Shown here in pieces: positions 6,965 to 15,575 of a stretch of DNA of 19,278 bases. The position numbers and the translations under genes are program-made. The stretch lies in contig NZ_JACOOJ010000057.1 of NCBI RefSeq assembly GCF_014287585.1, positions 1 to 19,278 of the forward strand. Direction: 5' to 3'. Within the stretch, counting starts at the first letter, position 1. Every line of letters begins with the position of its first letter. Under the pieces are notes generated by a model. It searched no databases and had not been told where the DNA came from. It saw only the letters and a list, made by a program, of their open reading frames with translations. This stretch comes from Parabacteroides hominis. Its GTDB lineage: Bacteria > Bacteroidota > Bacteroidia > Bacteroidales > Tannerellaceae.

Positions 6965-8326
6965 ATGCAGAGAGATCGTATTGATTTTGGCAAGATGAAC
7001 ATTCCGGTTCTATTCCGCAAAATCTTTTTCCCGACGTTACTGGGAATGGTTTGTATGGCGTGCATCACGATCGCCGACGGTGTATTCGTGGGGCGCGGCG
7101 TGGGGAGCGACGCGTTGGCCGCCGTCAATATCGTAGCCCCGCTTTTCATGGTGACGACAGGGATCGGACTGCTCTTCGGGGTGGGCTCGTCGGTCGTGGC
7201 CTCCGTCCACCTGTCGCAAAGGAAGGTCAAGGCGGCTAATATCAATATCACACAGGCATTGCTGGTGTCCCTCCTGCTGATGGCGGTGGGAATATCCTTG
7301 GTGATGCTGTTCAACAAACAGACGGCCTATATGTTAGGGAGTTCAGATCAGTTGCTGCCGCCTGTACTGGAGTATATGAACTGGATCGTGCCGTTCTCTA
7401 TCTTCAGCATGCTGGCCAATATCGGGATGTTCATTATCCGGTTGGACGGCTCGCCGAAATTTGCGATGCTGTGCAACGTCGTTCCGGCTTTGATAAATGT
7501 CGTGCTCGACTATGTTTTCGTCTTCCCGATGCAGATGGGATTGACCGGGGCGGCGCTGGCAACCGCGCTGGCACAGGTGGCAGGCGGATTGATGGTGCTA
7601 ATCTACTTGTTCGGTTTCTCCGGGACGTTGCATTTATACAAGCTGAAGATGAGTATGAAAAGCCTGCGCCTGACCTGCCGGAACACGGGATATATGATCC
7701 GGTTGGGAGCCTCGGCTATGCTGGGCGAACTGGCGATCGCCTGCATGATGCTGGTCGGTAACTACGCCTTCATCCGGATGCTTGCAGAAGACGGCGTGGC
7801 AGCCTACAGCGTGGCTTGCTACTGCCTGCCGATCGTATTCATGATCGCGAACGCGATCGCCCAGTCGGCACAGCCGATCATCAGCTATAATTATGGTACG
7901 GGAGACGCCGCACGGGTACACGCGACGTTCCGTCTTTCGTTGAAAACGGCTTTTATCTCCGGGCTGGTAGCTTTTGCCGTGATGTATGCGTTTTGTCCTT
8001 ATATCGTGGCGATGTTTCTGGAACCCGGCTGTCCGGCTTACGGGATTGCGACGAAGGGAATCCCCTACTTCGCTTCCGGATTTATCTGTTTTGCCTTGAA
8101 TATTACATGGATCGGGTACTACCAGAGTATCGAATTGGCACGGAAAGCGATGCTTTTCATGCTGCTGAGAGGGATTATCCTGATGAGTATATGCTTCCTC
8201 GCTCTCCCTCACTTGCTGGGAGAAAAGGGGTTATGGCTGGCAGTTCCGTGTGCCGAACTGATCATCTTTATCACGTTGACGGTAAATTACCAGTACCGGC
8301 ACAAGGTATGCAGGGCGGTGGAATAG
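6965..8326 (+). CDS. MATE family efflux transporter
   Basis: A 453-residue multi-helix membrane protein of the MATE (multidrug and toxin extrusion) family, expected to export drugs or metabolites in exchange for Na+ or H+. The N-terminal half has the typical sequence ADGVFVGRGVGSDALAAVNI (about residues 37-56). About twelve hydrophobic helices in two similar halves fit the family, and the length is normal (440-460). The length and N-terminus resemble the MepA/DinF-like branch, but the substrate cannot be read from sequence. The first ATG is placed well behind a TACTTTTG promoter. It is a single-gene unit, divergent from the macroglobulin gene and convergent with the aldo/keto reductase gene, from which only 5 bp separate it. 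No terminator hairpin is visible in that gap. Confidence 0.92.
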   Translation: MQRDRIDFGKMNIPVLFRKIFFPTLLGMVCMACITIADGVFVGRGVGSDALAAVNIVAPLFMVTTGIGLLFGVGSSVVASVHLSQRKVKAANINITQALLVSLLLMAVGISLVMLFNKQTAYMLGSSDQLLPPVLEYMNWIVPFSIFSMLANIGMFIIRLDGSPKFAMLCNVVPALINVVLDYVFVFPMQMGLTGAALATALAQVAGGLMVLIYLFGFSGTLHLYKLKMSMKSLRLTCRNTGYMIRLGASAMLGELAIACMMLVGNYAFIRMLAEDGVAAYSVACYCLPIVFMIANAIAQSAQPIISYNYGTGDAARVHATFRLSLKTAFISGLVAFAVMYAFCPYIVAMFLEPGCPAYGIATKGIPYFASGFICFALNITWIGYYQSIELARKAMLFMLLRGIILMSICFLALPHLLGEKGLWLAVPCAELIIFITLTVNYQYRHKVCRAVE

Positions 8327-8331
8327 GGTAG

Positions 8332-9219
8332 CTATCCTTTGGCATTCCGCATCACCCGCTCTATCGCATCATCCATCTGCGCGATGGACTCCAGGCCGAG
8401 TGTCATGCAATGCAGGTTGCTTTCGGTGACGGCAAAACGGATGGAACGTTCGCGTTCGGCATCGGAAACGTGTTTGCCTTCACCGAAAATTTTCATTCCG
8501 ATAAGTCCTTTGCCTTTCTTGCGGGCTTTGCCTAAAAGTTCGTTTACGGCTTCGGTCGTGCCGTCCATATGGCTCTGGAACGGATTCAGGCGGGCGAGGA
8601 TAACGTCACACCACGGGTTGTCGACAGCCTCGACCATCGCATCCCAGTTATGGCAGGAGATACCGACAGCTTTCACAATGCCGTCCTGCTTGGCTTTTGC
8701 CAGGCCGTCCATATAAAATTTACGGGTTTCCGCCCAGTCGCCTCTCGTCATGCAGTGCAGCAGGAGGATATCGAAATAGTCCGTGCCGGCTTCCTGGCGG
8801 AAGCGGTCGAGGGTTTTAGCGACCGGCTCGCGTTTTTCCGACCCTTCGTCGTAAGTCCACATCTTCGTCATCAGAGTGATTTTCTCGCGGGGAAGTTCCT
8901 TCAGGGCCGCTCCGACAAATGGCTGCGAACCGTACATATCAGCCATGTCGAAGAAACGGATGCCGCGTTCATACCCGTGACGGGCCATCTTCACAAAGTT
9001 ATCCAATCCGAGCCGGGTCTGATTGGACTGGTAGTTCCAGCCTTTCGTCCCGGTCCCCATAGCAATGCGGGAGACTTTCAATCCGGTCTTTCCTAATTTA
9101 ACCCTGTCGACCGTTACATCCGAAGGAACGGCCATCCGTATGTTGGCAAGTCCCGTGCGGGCTAAAGACAAACCGGCTACTCCGGCAACTCCTGTCTGAA
9201 TAAATTTGCGTCTGTCCAT
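8332..9219 (-). CDS. Tat-exported aldo/keto reductase
   Basis: A 295-residue protein of the aldo/keto reductase superfamily, which reduces carbonyl compounds with NAD(P)H. The catalytic tetrad is complete: D91 and Y96 in FFDMADMYG, K119 in LMTKMW, and H155 in LLLHCMT. The N-terminus MDRRKFIQTG followed by a small-residue hydrophobic stretch is a twin-arginine signal, so the protein is probably exported folded with its cofactor. The reductase domain starts near residue 38 (DRVKLGKTGLKVS). It is the last gene of a co-directional block; its start lies 2 bp after the nhaA stop, which implies co-transcription with the antiporters. It is a little shorter than usual for the superfamily. The natural substrate is unknown; periplasmic AKRs of this type are common in Bacteroidetes. 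Confidence 0.9.
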   Translation of the reverse strand: MDRRKFIQTGVAGVAGLSLARTGLANIRMAVPSDVTVDRVKLGKTGLKVSRIAMGTGTKGWNYQSNQTRLGLDNFVKMARHGYERGIRFFDMADMYGSQPFVGAALKELPREKITLMTKMWTYDEGSEKREPVAKTLDRFRQEAGTDYFDILLLHCMTRGDWAETRKFYMDGLAKAKQDGIVKAVGISCHNWDAMVEAVDNPWCDVILARLNPFQSHMDGTTEAVNELLGKARKKGKGLIGMKIFGEGKHVSDAERERSIRFAVTESNLHCMTLGLESIAQMDDAIERVMRNAKG

Positions 9220-9221
9220 CT

Positions 9222-10571
9222 CTATACTTTTTTAGGTAATACTTTCTTTAATATCAAATAGCCGCACAAGCCGGAAATGAACGAACCGGCAAATACGCCC
9301 AACTTCGCCTGGTTCAATAATTCCGCTCCGATATCGGGCATCCCTGCGAAAGATAGGTTCGCGATAAAAAGAGCCACCGTAAAACCGATACCGCCCAACA
9401 TCGACACCCCGAAAAGATTCCGTTTGCTCACCCCTTCCGGCATCGTAGCAAGACGCAAACGGACAAAAATATAGGTGAACAGGAAAATACCTAACGACTT
9501 TCCGACAAACAGGCCGAGGAACACCGCCAACGGGACTCCCGGTAACGAACCGATCCCGATATCCCCGAAAGTAACGCCTGCATTAACAAAGGCGAAGAGC
9601 GGCAGGATCAGATAATTGACTAACGGATGGAGTTTGTCGGCAATGCTTTGCAACGGACTGATCGTTTTGTCCGCCAGCGAATGGATATTGTTGAGCACCT
9701 GTATCTGTGTCGGCGAAAGAACCGCCGCCTGCCGGGAATGACGCACTTCGGTGTAATCCAACATATTCAAATAACCGGTCATCTCACAAGTAAAATCATC
9801 CAGCTTGACCACCGGACGGGCGGGAACGGTGAATGCGACCAGTACACCCGCTATCGTCGGATGAATACCCGATTCAAGAAACAGCATCCACACGAAGAAA
9901 CCTATTATATAATAGAAAACGATGTTATTCACCCTCATCCTTCCTCCTACGTATAGCAACGCCAACAGGGCGAGTGAGATCAGAAGCGGCTCGAACGCAA
10001 TCTCGCCACTATAAAACAAGGCGATAATAATGATACCGCCGATATCGTCCACCACCGCCAATGCCGTCAGGAAGATACGCATGCTGAGTGGAACCCGTTT
10101 TCCCAACAGCCCTAAAACAGCCAGTGCAAAGGCGATGTCGGTCGCCATCGGAATAGCTACTCCCCGCACTTCGGGAGCCGAAGGACAAACCAGGAAATAA
10201 AACAATACAGGAACGATCATCCCGCCGCAGGCTGCAATAATCGGAAGCAACGCTTTCCGTACCGAACTCAGTTCCCCGATCAGGATTTCTTGCTTGATCT
10301 CCAGTCCGATCACAAAAAAGAAGACCGCCATCAAGGCATCATTCACAAAAGCCAGCATCGACATCGCTTCTCCATGATGCATAAACGGCGTGAAATTACC
10401 TATCTTCAAATCGATCGGATGAGACAGGATGTTGTGATAAGACTCTGCCCAAGGGGAATTGGCAAATAGCATGGCAAGGATCGTAGCCATGAACAATAAG
10501 ATACTCGCGTTCGGTTTCTGCATAGCGAAACGACGCAACGGTTTAAGGATAACGTTAATGGTTCTATCCAT
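9222..10571 (-). CDS. nhaA: Na+/H+ antiporter NhaA
   Basis: A 449-residue inner-membrane antiporter that exports Na+ (and Li+) in exchange for protons, giving salt and alkaline-pH tolerance. Family landmarks are all visible: FFFVIGLEIKQE near residue 85, ATDIAFALAVL with D145 (equivalent to E. coli D133), and AVVDDIGGI with D175-D176 (equivalent to D163-D164, the ion-binding pair). The C-terminal GGIGFTVALFIANLSF and AKLGVFAGSFISGLCGY are also typical. It is longer than the roughly 390-residue E. coli protein, with an extra segment after about residue 250, common in Bacteroidetes. It follows another antiporter gene by 72 bp, a gap holding a hairpin, and is 2 bp from the reductase gene downstream. 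Two different antiporters in tandem suggest a sodium/pH homeostasis unit. Confidence 0.95.
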   Translation of the reverse strand: MDRTINVILKPLRRFAMQKPNASILLFMATILAMLFANSPWAESYHNILSHPIDLKIGNFTPFMHHGEAMSMLAFVNDALMAVFFFVIGLEIKQEILIGELSSVRKALLPIIAACGGMIVPVLFYFLVCPSAPEVRGVAIPMATDIAFALAVLGLLGKRVPLSMRIFLTALAVVDDIGGIIIIALFYSGEIAFEPLLISLALLALLYVGGRMRVNNIVFYYIIGFFVWMLFLESGIHPTIAGVLVAFTVPARPVVKLDDFTCEMTGYLNMLDYTEVRHSRQAAVLSPTQIQVLNNIHSLADKTISPLQSIADKLHPLVNYLILPLFAFVNAGVTFGDIGIGSLPGVPLAVFLGLFVGKSLGIFLFTYIFVRLRLATMPEGVSKRNLFGVSMLGGIGFTVALFIANLSFAGMPDIGAELLNQAKLGVFAGSFISGLCGYLILKKVLPKKV

Positions 10572-10591
10572 ATGGTATTTAAATATTTACA

Positions 10592-10616
10592 GGAAGCGGC
10601 CTGCAAACCGCTTTCC
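10592..10616 (-). promoter_or_regulatory. hairpin in the antiporter-nhaA gap
   Basis: GGAAGCGG (10592-10599) and CCGCTTTCC (10608-10616) form an inverted repeat with one bulged base and an 8-nt loop. It sits about 20 bp upstream of the nhaA start in the nhaA transcript. It lacks a following T-run on the minus strand, so it is not a classical terminator; it may be an mRNA processing, stability or translation-control element. Confidence 0.4.
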
Positions 10617-10643
10617 TTTGAGTTTTTCCTAACAACTGTCTGC

Positions 10644-11837
10644 CTACTTGCCTGCTTGCTCCAGTTCGTAAGCACTGCGGGTCAGTTTTTCAACCCACAC
10701 GACAAATATACCAGTTAAAATTAAATTAAACACTATGGTGAGCACAGAAATCATAAGTGCAGGGCCTCCTAAATTGTAGCCAAGCGCGATAAAGATGATC
10801 CCGGCCCCTACTTCACCGCGTGTAAACATACCGATCGACAGCGCCAGACGTTCACGCTTCCGCCTTTCCCGGTAAAAGAACAACGGAAACAGTTTCCCGA
10901 TATTGGACAGGAACGAAACAATCACGACATGCAGGATGATCATCGGCCAGGACATCATCGGCTGCGCCCCGGTTATCGTTGTCGCCTCTGCAGACTGAGC
11001 AGCGAAATCCACTCCGAAAAAGACCGGCATGCTGACTCCTACCAGGAACATGAAGAGGAACGAAATTGCTGTTGCGACATTATGCTCCACCTTCGTATCG
11101 ATATGCTTATGCCTCATTACCATACCCAATACAAACGCCGGTAGCAGGACCTCGATATGGATACTGGCATCTTCGCCATAGAAATATTTGGACACCAAAT
11201 AAACCGCCTGCGTAATCCCGCAGGTAAGGACAGCATAGAAAAGAATCGCCTTCCAATCCTGCCGCATATCAAAACTACCCATCTTCCTCCATCCGATGAT
11301 CAGCAGAACCATCACAATCAGGATAATAACCCCCAGCTGCCAGCGCAAGCCTACCATCATGATCTGCAAAGGGATCATCAGCAGGATCGTGTCGAGGTCG
11401 TCAAAAATCGCCAACACCTGCACCTTTTTGTACACCCAGGAAGATTTCAATCCTGCCGCCGCCAACATCGTAAACAGGATGCCCGCCGAAGTCGGGGCTG
11501 CAAACCGGCTCAGCAAAAGATTCTCTTTCCAGGCCTCCCCACTGTTCCAGTAGATATCGGGAAGCAGCACGAACATATAATATAACGCCACGAAGATCCA
11601 GGGAAAAGCGGCTGTCGCCATTGCAATAAAATAATCTTCGGTATAAGACCGCCAATGGCTTTTATCCATTTCGAACTCCCGCCCTACATTTATCATGATA
11701 AAAGCCAGGCAGACATACAACAGGGTATTGGAGACCGTCTTCACCGACAAATAGCTCTCACCTACCATCGCCGGCAGGAATTGAGATACAACCAATCCCA
11801 ACATCAGAAAAAAAGAAAATAAAAGAATCTTCTTCAT
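10644..11837 (-). CDS. CPA-type cation/proton antiporter
   Basis: A 397-residue polytopic membrane protein related to the monovalent cation/proton antiporter superfamily. Evidence is about ten to twelve hydrophobic helices and the paired acidic motif AIFDDLDTILL (D146, D147, D149) in a central helix, preceded by SRFAAPTSAGILFTML, an arrangement seen in CPA2/NhaA-fold exchangers. The first helix (LLFSFFLMLGLVVSQ) probably acts as an uncleaved signal-anchor. No C-terminal TrkA-N or USP domain is present, unlike KefB/KefC. It precedes nhaA in the same direction, and the 47-bp gap from the upstream yigZ-like gene shows no exact TAnnTTTG box, so read-through transcription is likely. The ion (Na+ or K+) cannot be told from sequence. 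Confidence 0.8.
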   Translation of the reverse strand: MKKILLFSFFLMLGLVVSQFLPAMVGESYLSVKTVSNTLLYVCLAFIMINVGREFEMDKSHWRSYTEDYFIAMATAAFPWIFVALYYMFVLLPDIYWNSGEAWKENLLLSRFAAPTSAGILFTMLAAAGLKSSWVYKKVQVLAIFDDLDTILLMIPLQIMMVGLRWQLGVIILIVMVLLIIGWRKMGSFDMRQDWKAILFYAVLTCGITQAVYLVSKYFYGEDASIHIEVLLPAFVLGMVMRHKHIDTKVEHNVATAISFLFMFLVGVSMPVFFGVDFAAQSAEATTITGAQPMMSWPMIILHVVIVSFLSNIGKLFPLFFYRERRKRERLALSIGMFTRGEVGAGIIFIALGYNLGGPALMISVLTIVFNLILTGIFVVWVEKLTRSAYELEQAGK

Positions 11838-11884
11838 TATTTATGAATTGTTTTTGTTTAGAATTATATAATATAACAACTTAC

Positions 11885-12493
11885 TTAAAATTCGGTTCCG
11901 GGAATATAGGCGCTTTCCACTTTTAATAACCGCGCTTTCAAACGTTCGGCCTCTCCTTTGCGGATGCGAAGGGTCATTTCGCAATCCATTTCAAACTTTT
12001 GAGAAACGATCGCCGGGTTCTCTTCTTTGACAATGCGCATGATCCCGTTCAGATAAGGGTATTCGAATGCAATGGTGATATCTTCATCAACAGTGCGCTC
12101 TTCTATCCCGGTAGCGGCTATCGCTTCGGCGGCGGCTGTCCGGTAAGCAACGATCAAGCCGCTCGTCCCCAATTCGATTCCGCCGAAATAGCGGATCACA
12201 ACAACCAAGATATCCGTCAACCCGTTCGAATTGATCTGTCCCAGGATCGGTTTACCGGCAGTAGATGACGGCTCGCCGTCATCGTTCGCACGGAAAGTAA
12301 GGCGTTCGGGACCTAACATATAGGCCCAGCAGACATGGCGGGCGTCGTAATACTGTTTACGATATTTGTCCAGTTGCTCTTTCACCTCTTCCACCGTACG
12401 CACCGGGATTGCATACGAGATAAAGCGGCTACGCTTCTCCGTATAGTACCCTTCGGCTACCTGCTTAATGGTTTTGTAACTGTCGTCCGCCAT
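11885..12493 (-). CDS. yigZ: YigZ/IMPACT family protein
   Basis: A 202-residue cytoplasmic protein of the UPF0029/IMPACT family. The conserved core is clear: ARHVCWAY, then NDDGEPSSTAGKPIL (about residues 70-84), and VVVIRYFGGIELGTSGL (about 97-113). The C-terminal third is a ferredoxin-like fold typical of the bacterial YigZ subgroup. In eukaryotes IMPACT interferes with GCN1/GCN2 signalling; the bacterial role is not settled, and links to translation or ribosomes are only suggested. It starts 3 bp after the 72-residue gene downstream of uvrA, so it is almost certainly part of the uvrA transcript. Length and motifs are normal for the family. Confidence 0.93.
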   Translation of the reverse strand: MADDSYKTIKQVAEGYYTEKRSRFISYAIPVRTVEEVKEQLDKYRKQYYDARHVCWAYMLGPERLTFRANDDGEPSSTAGKPILGQINSNGLTDILVVVIRYFGGIELGTSGLIVAYRTAAAEAIAATGIEERTVDEDITIAFEYPYLNGIMRIVKEENPAIVSQKFEMDCEMTLRIRKGEAERLKARLLKVESAYIPGTEF

Positions 12494-12496
12494 CTT

Positions 12497-12715
12497 TTAA
12501 TCCGGTATATGGGTTTCCTGTTCTTCCCGGAAAGCCCGGAAATCTTTCATTATCTCTTCTATCTCTTCAATAAAATAAGGATCTTTCACGTGCTTCTTCA
12601 CCTCCTCATAATAGGTTTCGATTGCCTTCAACGCACATAAATCCTGTCCGCGCAGCAGGAAGTAAGGTTCTTCCTTCTCCACGCATTGCTTAATCATTTG
12701 AATAGGATTCTTCAT
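12497..12715 (-). CDS. 72-residue conserved hypothetical after uvrA
   Basis: A small, charged, probably helical cytoplasmic protein with no signal or membrane segment. The middle reads FLLRGQDLCALKAIETYYEE, followed by acidic and basic helices up to EEQETHIPD. Its ATG overlaps the uvrA stop in an ATGA junction, and the next gene begins 3 bp after its stop, which strongly supports it as a real, translationally coupled gene. I do not recognise a characterised family. The tight coupling to uvrA suggests, but does not show, an accessory role to UvrA or simple operon hitch-hiking. Confidence 0.75.
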   Translation of the reverse strand: MKNPIQMIKQCVEKEEPYFLLRGQDLCALKAIETYYEEVKKHVKDPYFIEEIEEIMKDFRAFREEQETHIPD

Positions 12716-15564
12716 TTCTTATTGTTTTTTAATTCGTCTTTCAAAAATGGAGCCGTATAGCTCTTCGTTTTCGCTTTTACCATTTCTTCGGGAGTTCCGG
12801 TAAAAAGGACCTGCCCGCCGTTACGTCCGCCTTCAGGCCCCATATCAATCAGATAGTCGGCACATTTGATAACATCGAGGTTATGCTCGATGACGATGAT
12901 TGTATTACCTTTATCCACCAACTTGTTCAGTACCCCCAGCAAGACCCGTATATCTTCGAAATGAAGACCGGTCGTCGGCTCGTCCAATACATAAAGCGTC
13001 TTGCCCGTATCTTTCTTTGCCAGCTCGGTCGCCAGTTTGACACGCTGGCTCTCACCACCGGAAAGAGTCGTGGAAGGTTGCCCCAACTTGATATAGCCCA
13101 GGCCGACATCCTGCAATACCTTCACTTTCGACAGGATCGACGGGATATTCTCGAAAAACTCCACCGCCATATTGATTGTCATGTCCAAAATGTCAGCAAT
13201 GGATTTCCCGCGGAAGCGAACTTCCAACGTTTCCCGGTTGTACCGCTTGCCATGACATTCTTCACAGGGAACCAGCACATCCGGCAGGAAATTCATCTCG
13301 ATTGTCTTATAACCGTTCCCCTTGCACGTCTCGCAACGCCCGCCGGAGACATTGAACGAGAAACGTCCGGGTTTGTAGCCACGCACTTTCGATTCAGGCA
13401 GATCCACAAACAGATTACGGATATCCGAAAATACTCCGGTATAAGTAGCCGGATTACTTCTCGGCGAACGTCCGATCGGTGACTGGTCTACATTGACTAT
13501 CTTATCGACATTATCTATTCCCTCGATAGACTTGTAAGGCAACGGGTCTTCCAAGGAACGATAGAAATGCTGGCTGAGAATCGGTTGCAGGGTCCGGTTG
13601 ATCAAAGAAGACTTCCCGCTTCCGGATACGCCCGTAACACAGATCAATGTACCCAACGGAAACGTGACATCCACATTCCGCAAATTATTCCCGCTCGCCC
13701 CTTTTATCGTGATGAACTGTCCGTTTCCTTTCCGCCGCTCCCCCGGAACGGCAATCTCCGTCTTTCCATTCAGGTATGCCGAAGTAAGCGTGTCGGCTTT
13801 CAACATCTCGCCGGGAGTTCCGGCAAAGACCACTTCCCCTCCCAGACGGCCTGCCTTCGGTCCCATATCGACCACATAGTCCGCATTCAACATCATGTCC
13901 TTGTCATGCTCGACTACGACAACAGAGTTGCCCGTATCGCGTAACTCCTTCAACGAGTTGATCAAACGGACGTTATCCCGCTGGTGCAACCCGATGCTCG
14001 GTTCATCCAGGATATAAAGCACATTGACCAGCTGGCTGCCGATCTGAGTCGCCAAACGGATGCGCTGGCTCTCGCCTCCCGACAATGTCGCCGAGGCACG
14101 GTTCAACGCGAGGTAATCCAATCCGACATCCAACAGGAATTTCAGACGTGAACGGATCTCCTTCAAGATTTCGACAGCGATCTGCCGCTGCTTGGGATTC
14201 AACTGGTCCTCAATGCCATCCAGCCACTCATACAATTCGGAAATATCCATTGCCGAAAGTTCGGCGATGTTCTTTCCGGCTATCTTATAGTGCAGCGCTT
14301 CCTTGTTCAACCGCTGCCCGTTACATTCCGGACAGGTAGCCATCCGTATAAACTGTCCCGCCCATTTCTGCGCGGAAGCGGAAGCCTCGCTCTCCTGCTG
14401 CATCAGGATATATTTGGCAACTCCTTCATACGACAGGAAATAATTGGAAGTACCCAGCGAATCGTTTTTTATTTGCAGGCGTTCGTCCGTCCCGTTCATG
14501 ATCTCATCGATCGCTTCTTCCGGGATGTCTTTGATCGGGGTTTTCAGTGTTACGCCATATTTCTCGCAAATAGCTTCGATCTGCCAGAATATCAGTGAAT
14601 TCTTATATTTTCCCAACGCCACGATACCGCCACTGTAGATACTGAGCGACGCATCGGACACGATCTTGTTCATGTCCAACAAATTGACCTGTCCCAGTCC
14701 TTTACATTTCGGGCAAGCACCCTGCGGAGAGTTGAACGAAAAATTATGGGGAGCCGGTTCACTGTAAGACAAACCCGTCACGGGGTCCATCAACCGGCGG
14801 CTGAAATGGCGCACTTCGTTTGTCTCGGCATCCAGCACGAGTACCAGTCCGTCGCCCTGCTTCATCGCGATGCGCAGGCTTTCTTTCAAACGGCGTTCGT
14901 CCGATTCCGTAACGACCAGCTTATCGATCACGACCTCGATACTGTGCATCTTATACCGGTCGAGCTTCATACCATGAAATATCTCTTTCATCTCACCGTC
15001 TACCCGGACATTCAGATAGCCTTTCTTTCGCATCTGCTCGAAAAGTTCCTTATAATGTCCTTTACGGTTACGGACAAGCGGGGCAAGCAGATAGGTCTTC
15101 TTCCCTTTATACTGGTTCAGAATCAGTTCCAACGTCTGCTCTTCGGTGTACTTCACCATCTTCTCGCCGCTCAGGAAAGAATAAGCCTCTCCCGCCCTTG
15201 CATAAAGCAGACGGAAAAAGTCATAAATCTCGGTAGTCGTTCCTACCGTGGATCTCGGATTCTTGTTTGTTGTTTTCTGCTCGATCGAGATAACAGGGCT
15301 CAGGCCGGTGATCTTATCCACATCCGGCCGTTCCATGTTTCCTAAGAAGTTACGCGCATAAGCGGAGAAAGTCTCCACATAACGGCGTTGTCCCTCTGCA
15401 AAAATCGTATCGAAAGCCAAAGACGATTTACCACTACCGCTCATACCGGTAATCACGGAAAGCTTATTACGAGGTATATCGACATCTATATTCTTCAAAT
15501 TATGGACACGGGCGCCTAAAACGGAAATGCGGCCGCCTTCCAATGCATTCTTATCCTTCATCAT
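12712..15564 (-). CDS. uvrA: excinuclease ABC subunit A
   Basis: A 950-residue DNA damage recognition ATPase of nucleotide excision repair; dimeric UvrA loads UvrB at lesions. It has two ABC modules. The first Walker A is GMSGSGKSS at residues 40-48 and the second is GVSGSGKSS near 645. Two signatures LSGGESQR are each followed by a Walker B/D-loop (LDEPSIGLH and LDEPTTGLH). Zinc-binding cysteine pairs appear in CPKC near 280, CPEC near 410, and CETC/CEEC near 742-772, the last being the DNA-binding zinc finger. Length matches E. coli UvrA (940), so this is the housekeeping class rather than a short drug-resistance paralogue. It starts 11 bp after the lytic transglycosylase gene and overlaps the next small gene by 4 bp. 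No SOS-like site is visible. Confidence 0.98.
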   Translation of the reverse strand: MMKDKNALEGGRISVLGARVHNLKNIDVDIPRNKLSVITGMSGSGKSSLAFDTIFAEGQRRYVETFSAYARNFLGNMERPDVDKITGLSPVISIEQKTTNKNPRSTVGTTTEIYDFFRLLYARAGEAYSFLSGEKMVKYTEEQTLELILNQYKGKKTYLLAPLVRNRKGHYKELFEQMRKKGYLNVRVDGEMKEIFHGMKLDRYKMHSIEVVIDKLVVTESDERRLKESLRIAMKQGDGLVLVLDAETNEVRHFSRRLMDPVTGLSYSEPAPHNFSFNSPQGACPKCKGLGQVNLLDMNKIVSDASLSIYSGGIVALGKYKNSLIFWQIEAICEKYGVTLKTPIKDIPEEAIDEIMNGTDERLQIKNDSLGTSNYFLSYEGVAKYILMQQESEASASAQKWAGQFIRMATCPECNGQRLNKEALHYKIAGKNIAELSAMDISELYEWLDGIEDQLNPKQRQIAVEILKEIRSRLKFLLDVGLDYLALNRASATLSGGESQRIRLATQIGSQLVNVLYILDEPSIGLHQRDNVRLINSLKELRDTGNSVVVVEHDKDMMLNADYVVDMGPKAGRLGGEVVFAGTPGEMLKADTLTSAYLNGKTEIAVPGERRKGNGQFITIKGASGNNLRNVDVTFPLGTLICVTGVSGSGKSSLINRTLQPILSQHFYRSLEDPLPYKSIEGIDNVDKIVNVDQSPIGRSPRSNPATYTGVFSDIRNLFVDLPESKVRGYKPGRFSFNVSGGRCETCKGNGYKTIEMNFLPDVLVPCEECHGKRYNRETLEVRFRGKSIADILDMTINMAVEFFENIPSILSKVKVLQDVGLGYIKLGQPSTTLSGGESQRVKLATELAKKDTGKTLYVLDEPTTGLHFEDIRVLLGVLNKLVDKGNTIIVIEHNLDVIKCADYLIDMGPEGGRNGGQVLFTGTPEEMVKAKTKSYTAPFLKDELKNNKK

Positions 15565-15575
15565 TTTAAGTTTTC

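Noticed and set aside
7634..8212. 192-residue open frame opposite the MATE gene
   Set aside because: It is an antisense shadow with no start signal and no domain; the plus-strand MATE protein is unambiguous.
10592..10616. Intrinsic terminator between the antiporter genes
   Set aside because: The stem has a bulge, and on the minus strand it is not followed by a T-run, so it is kept only as a possible regulatory hairpin.
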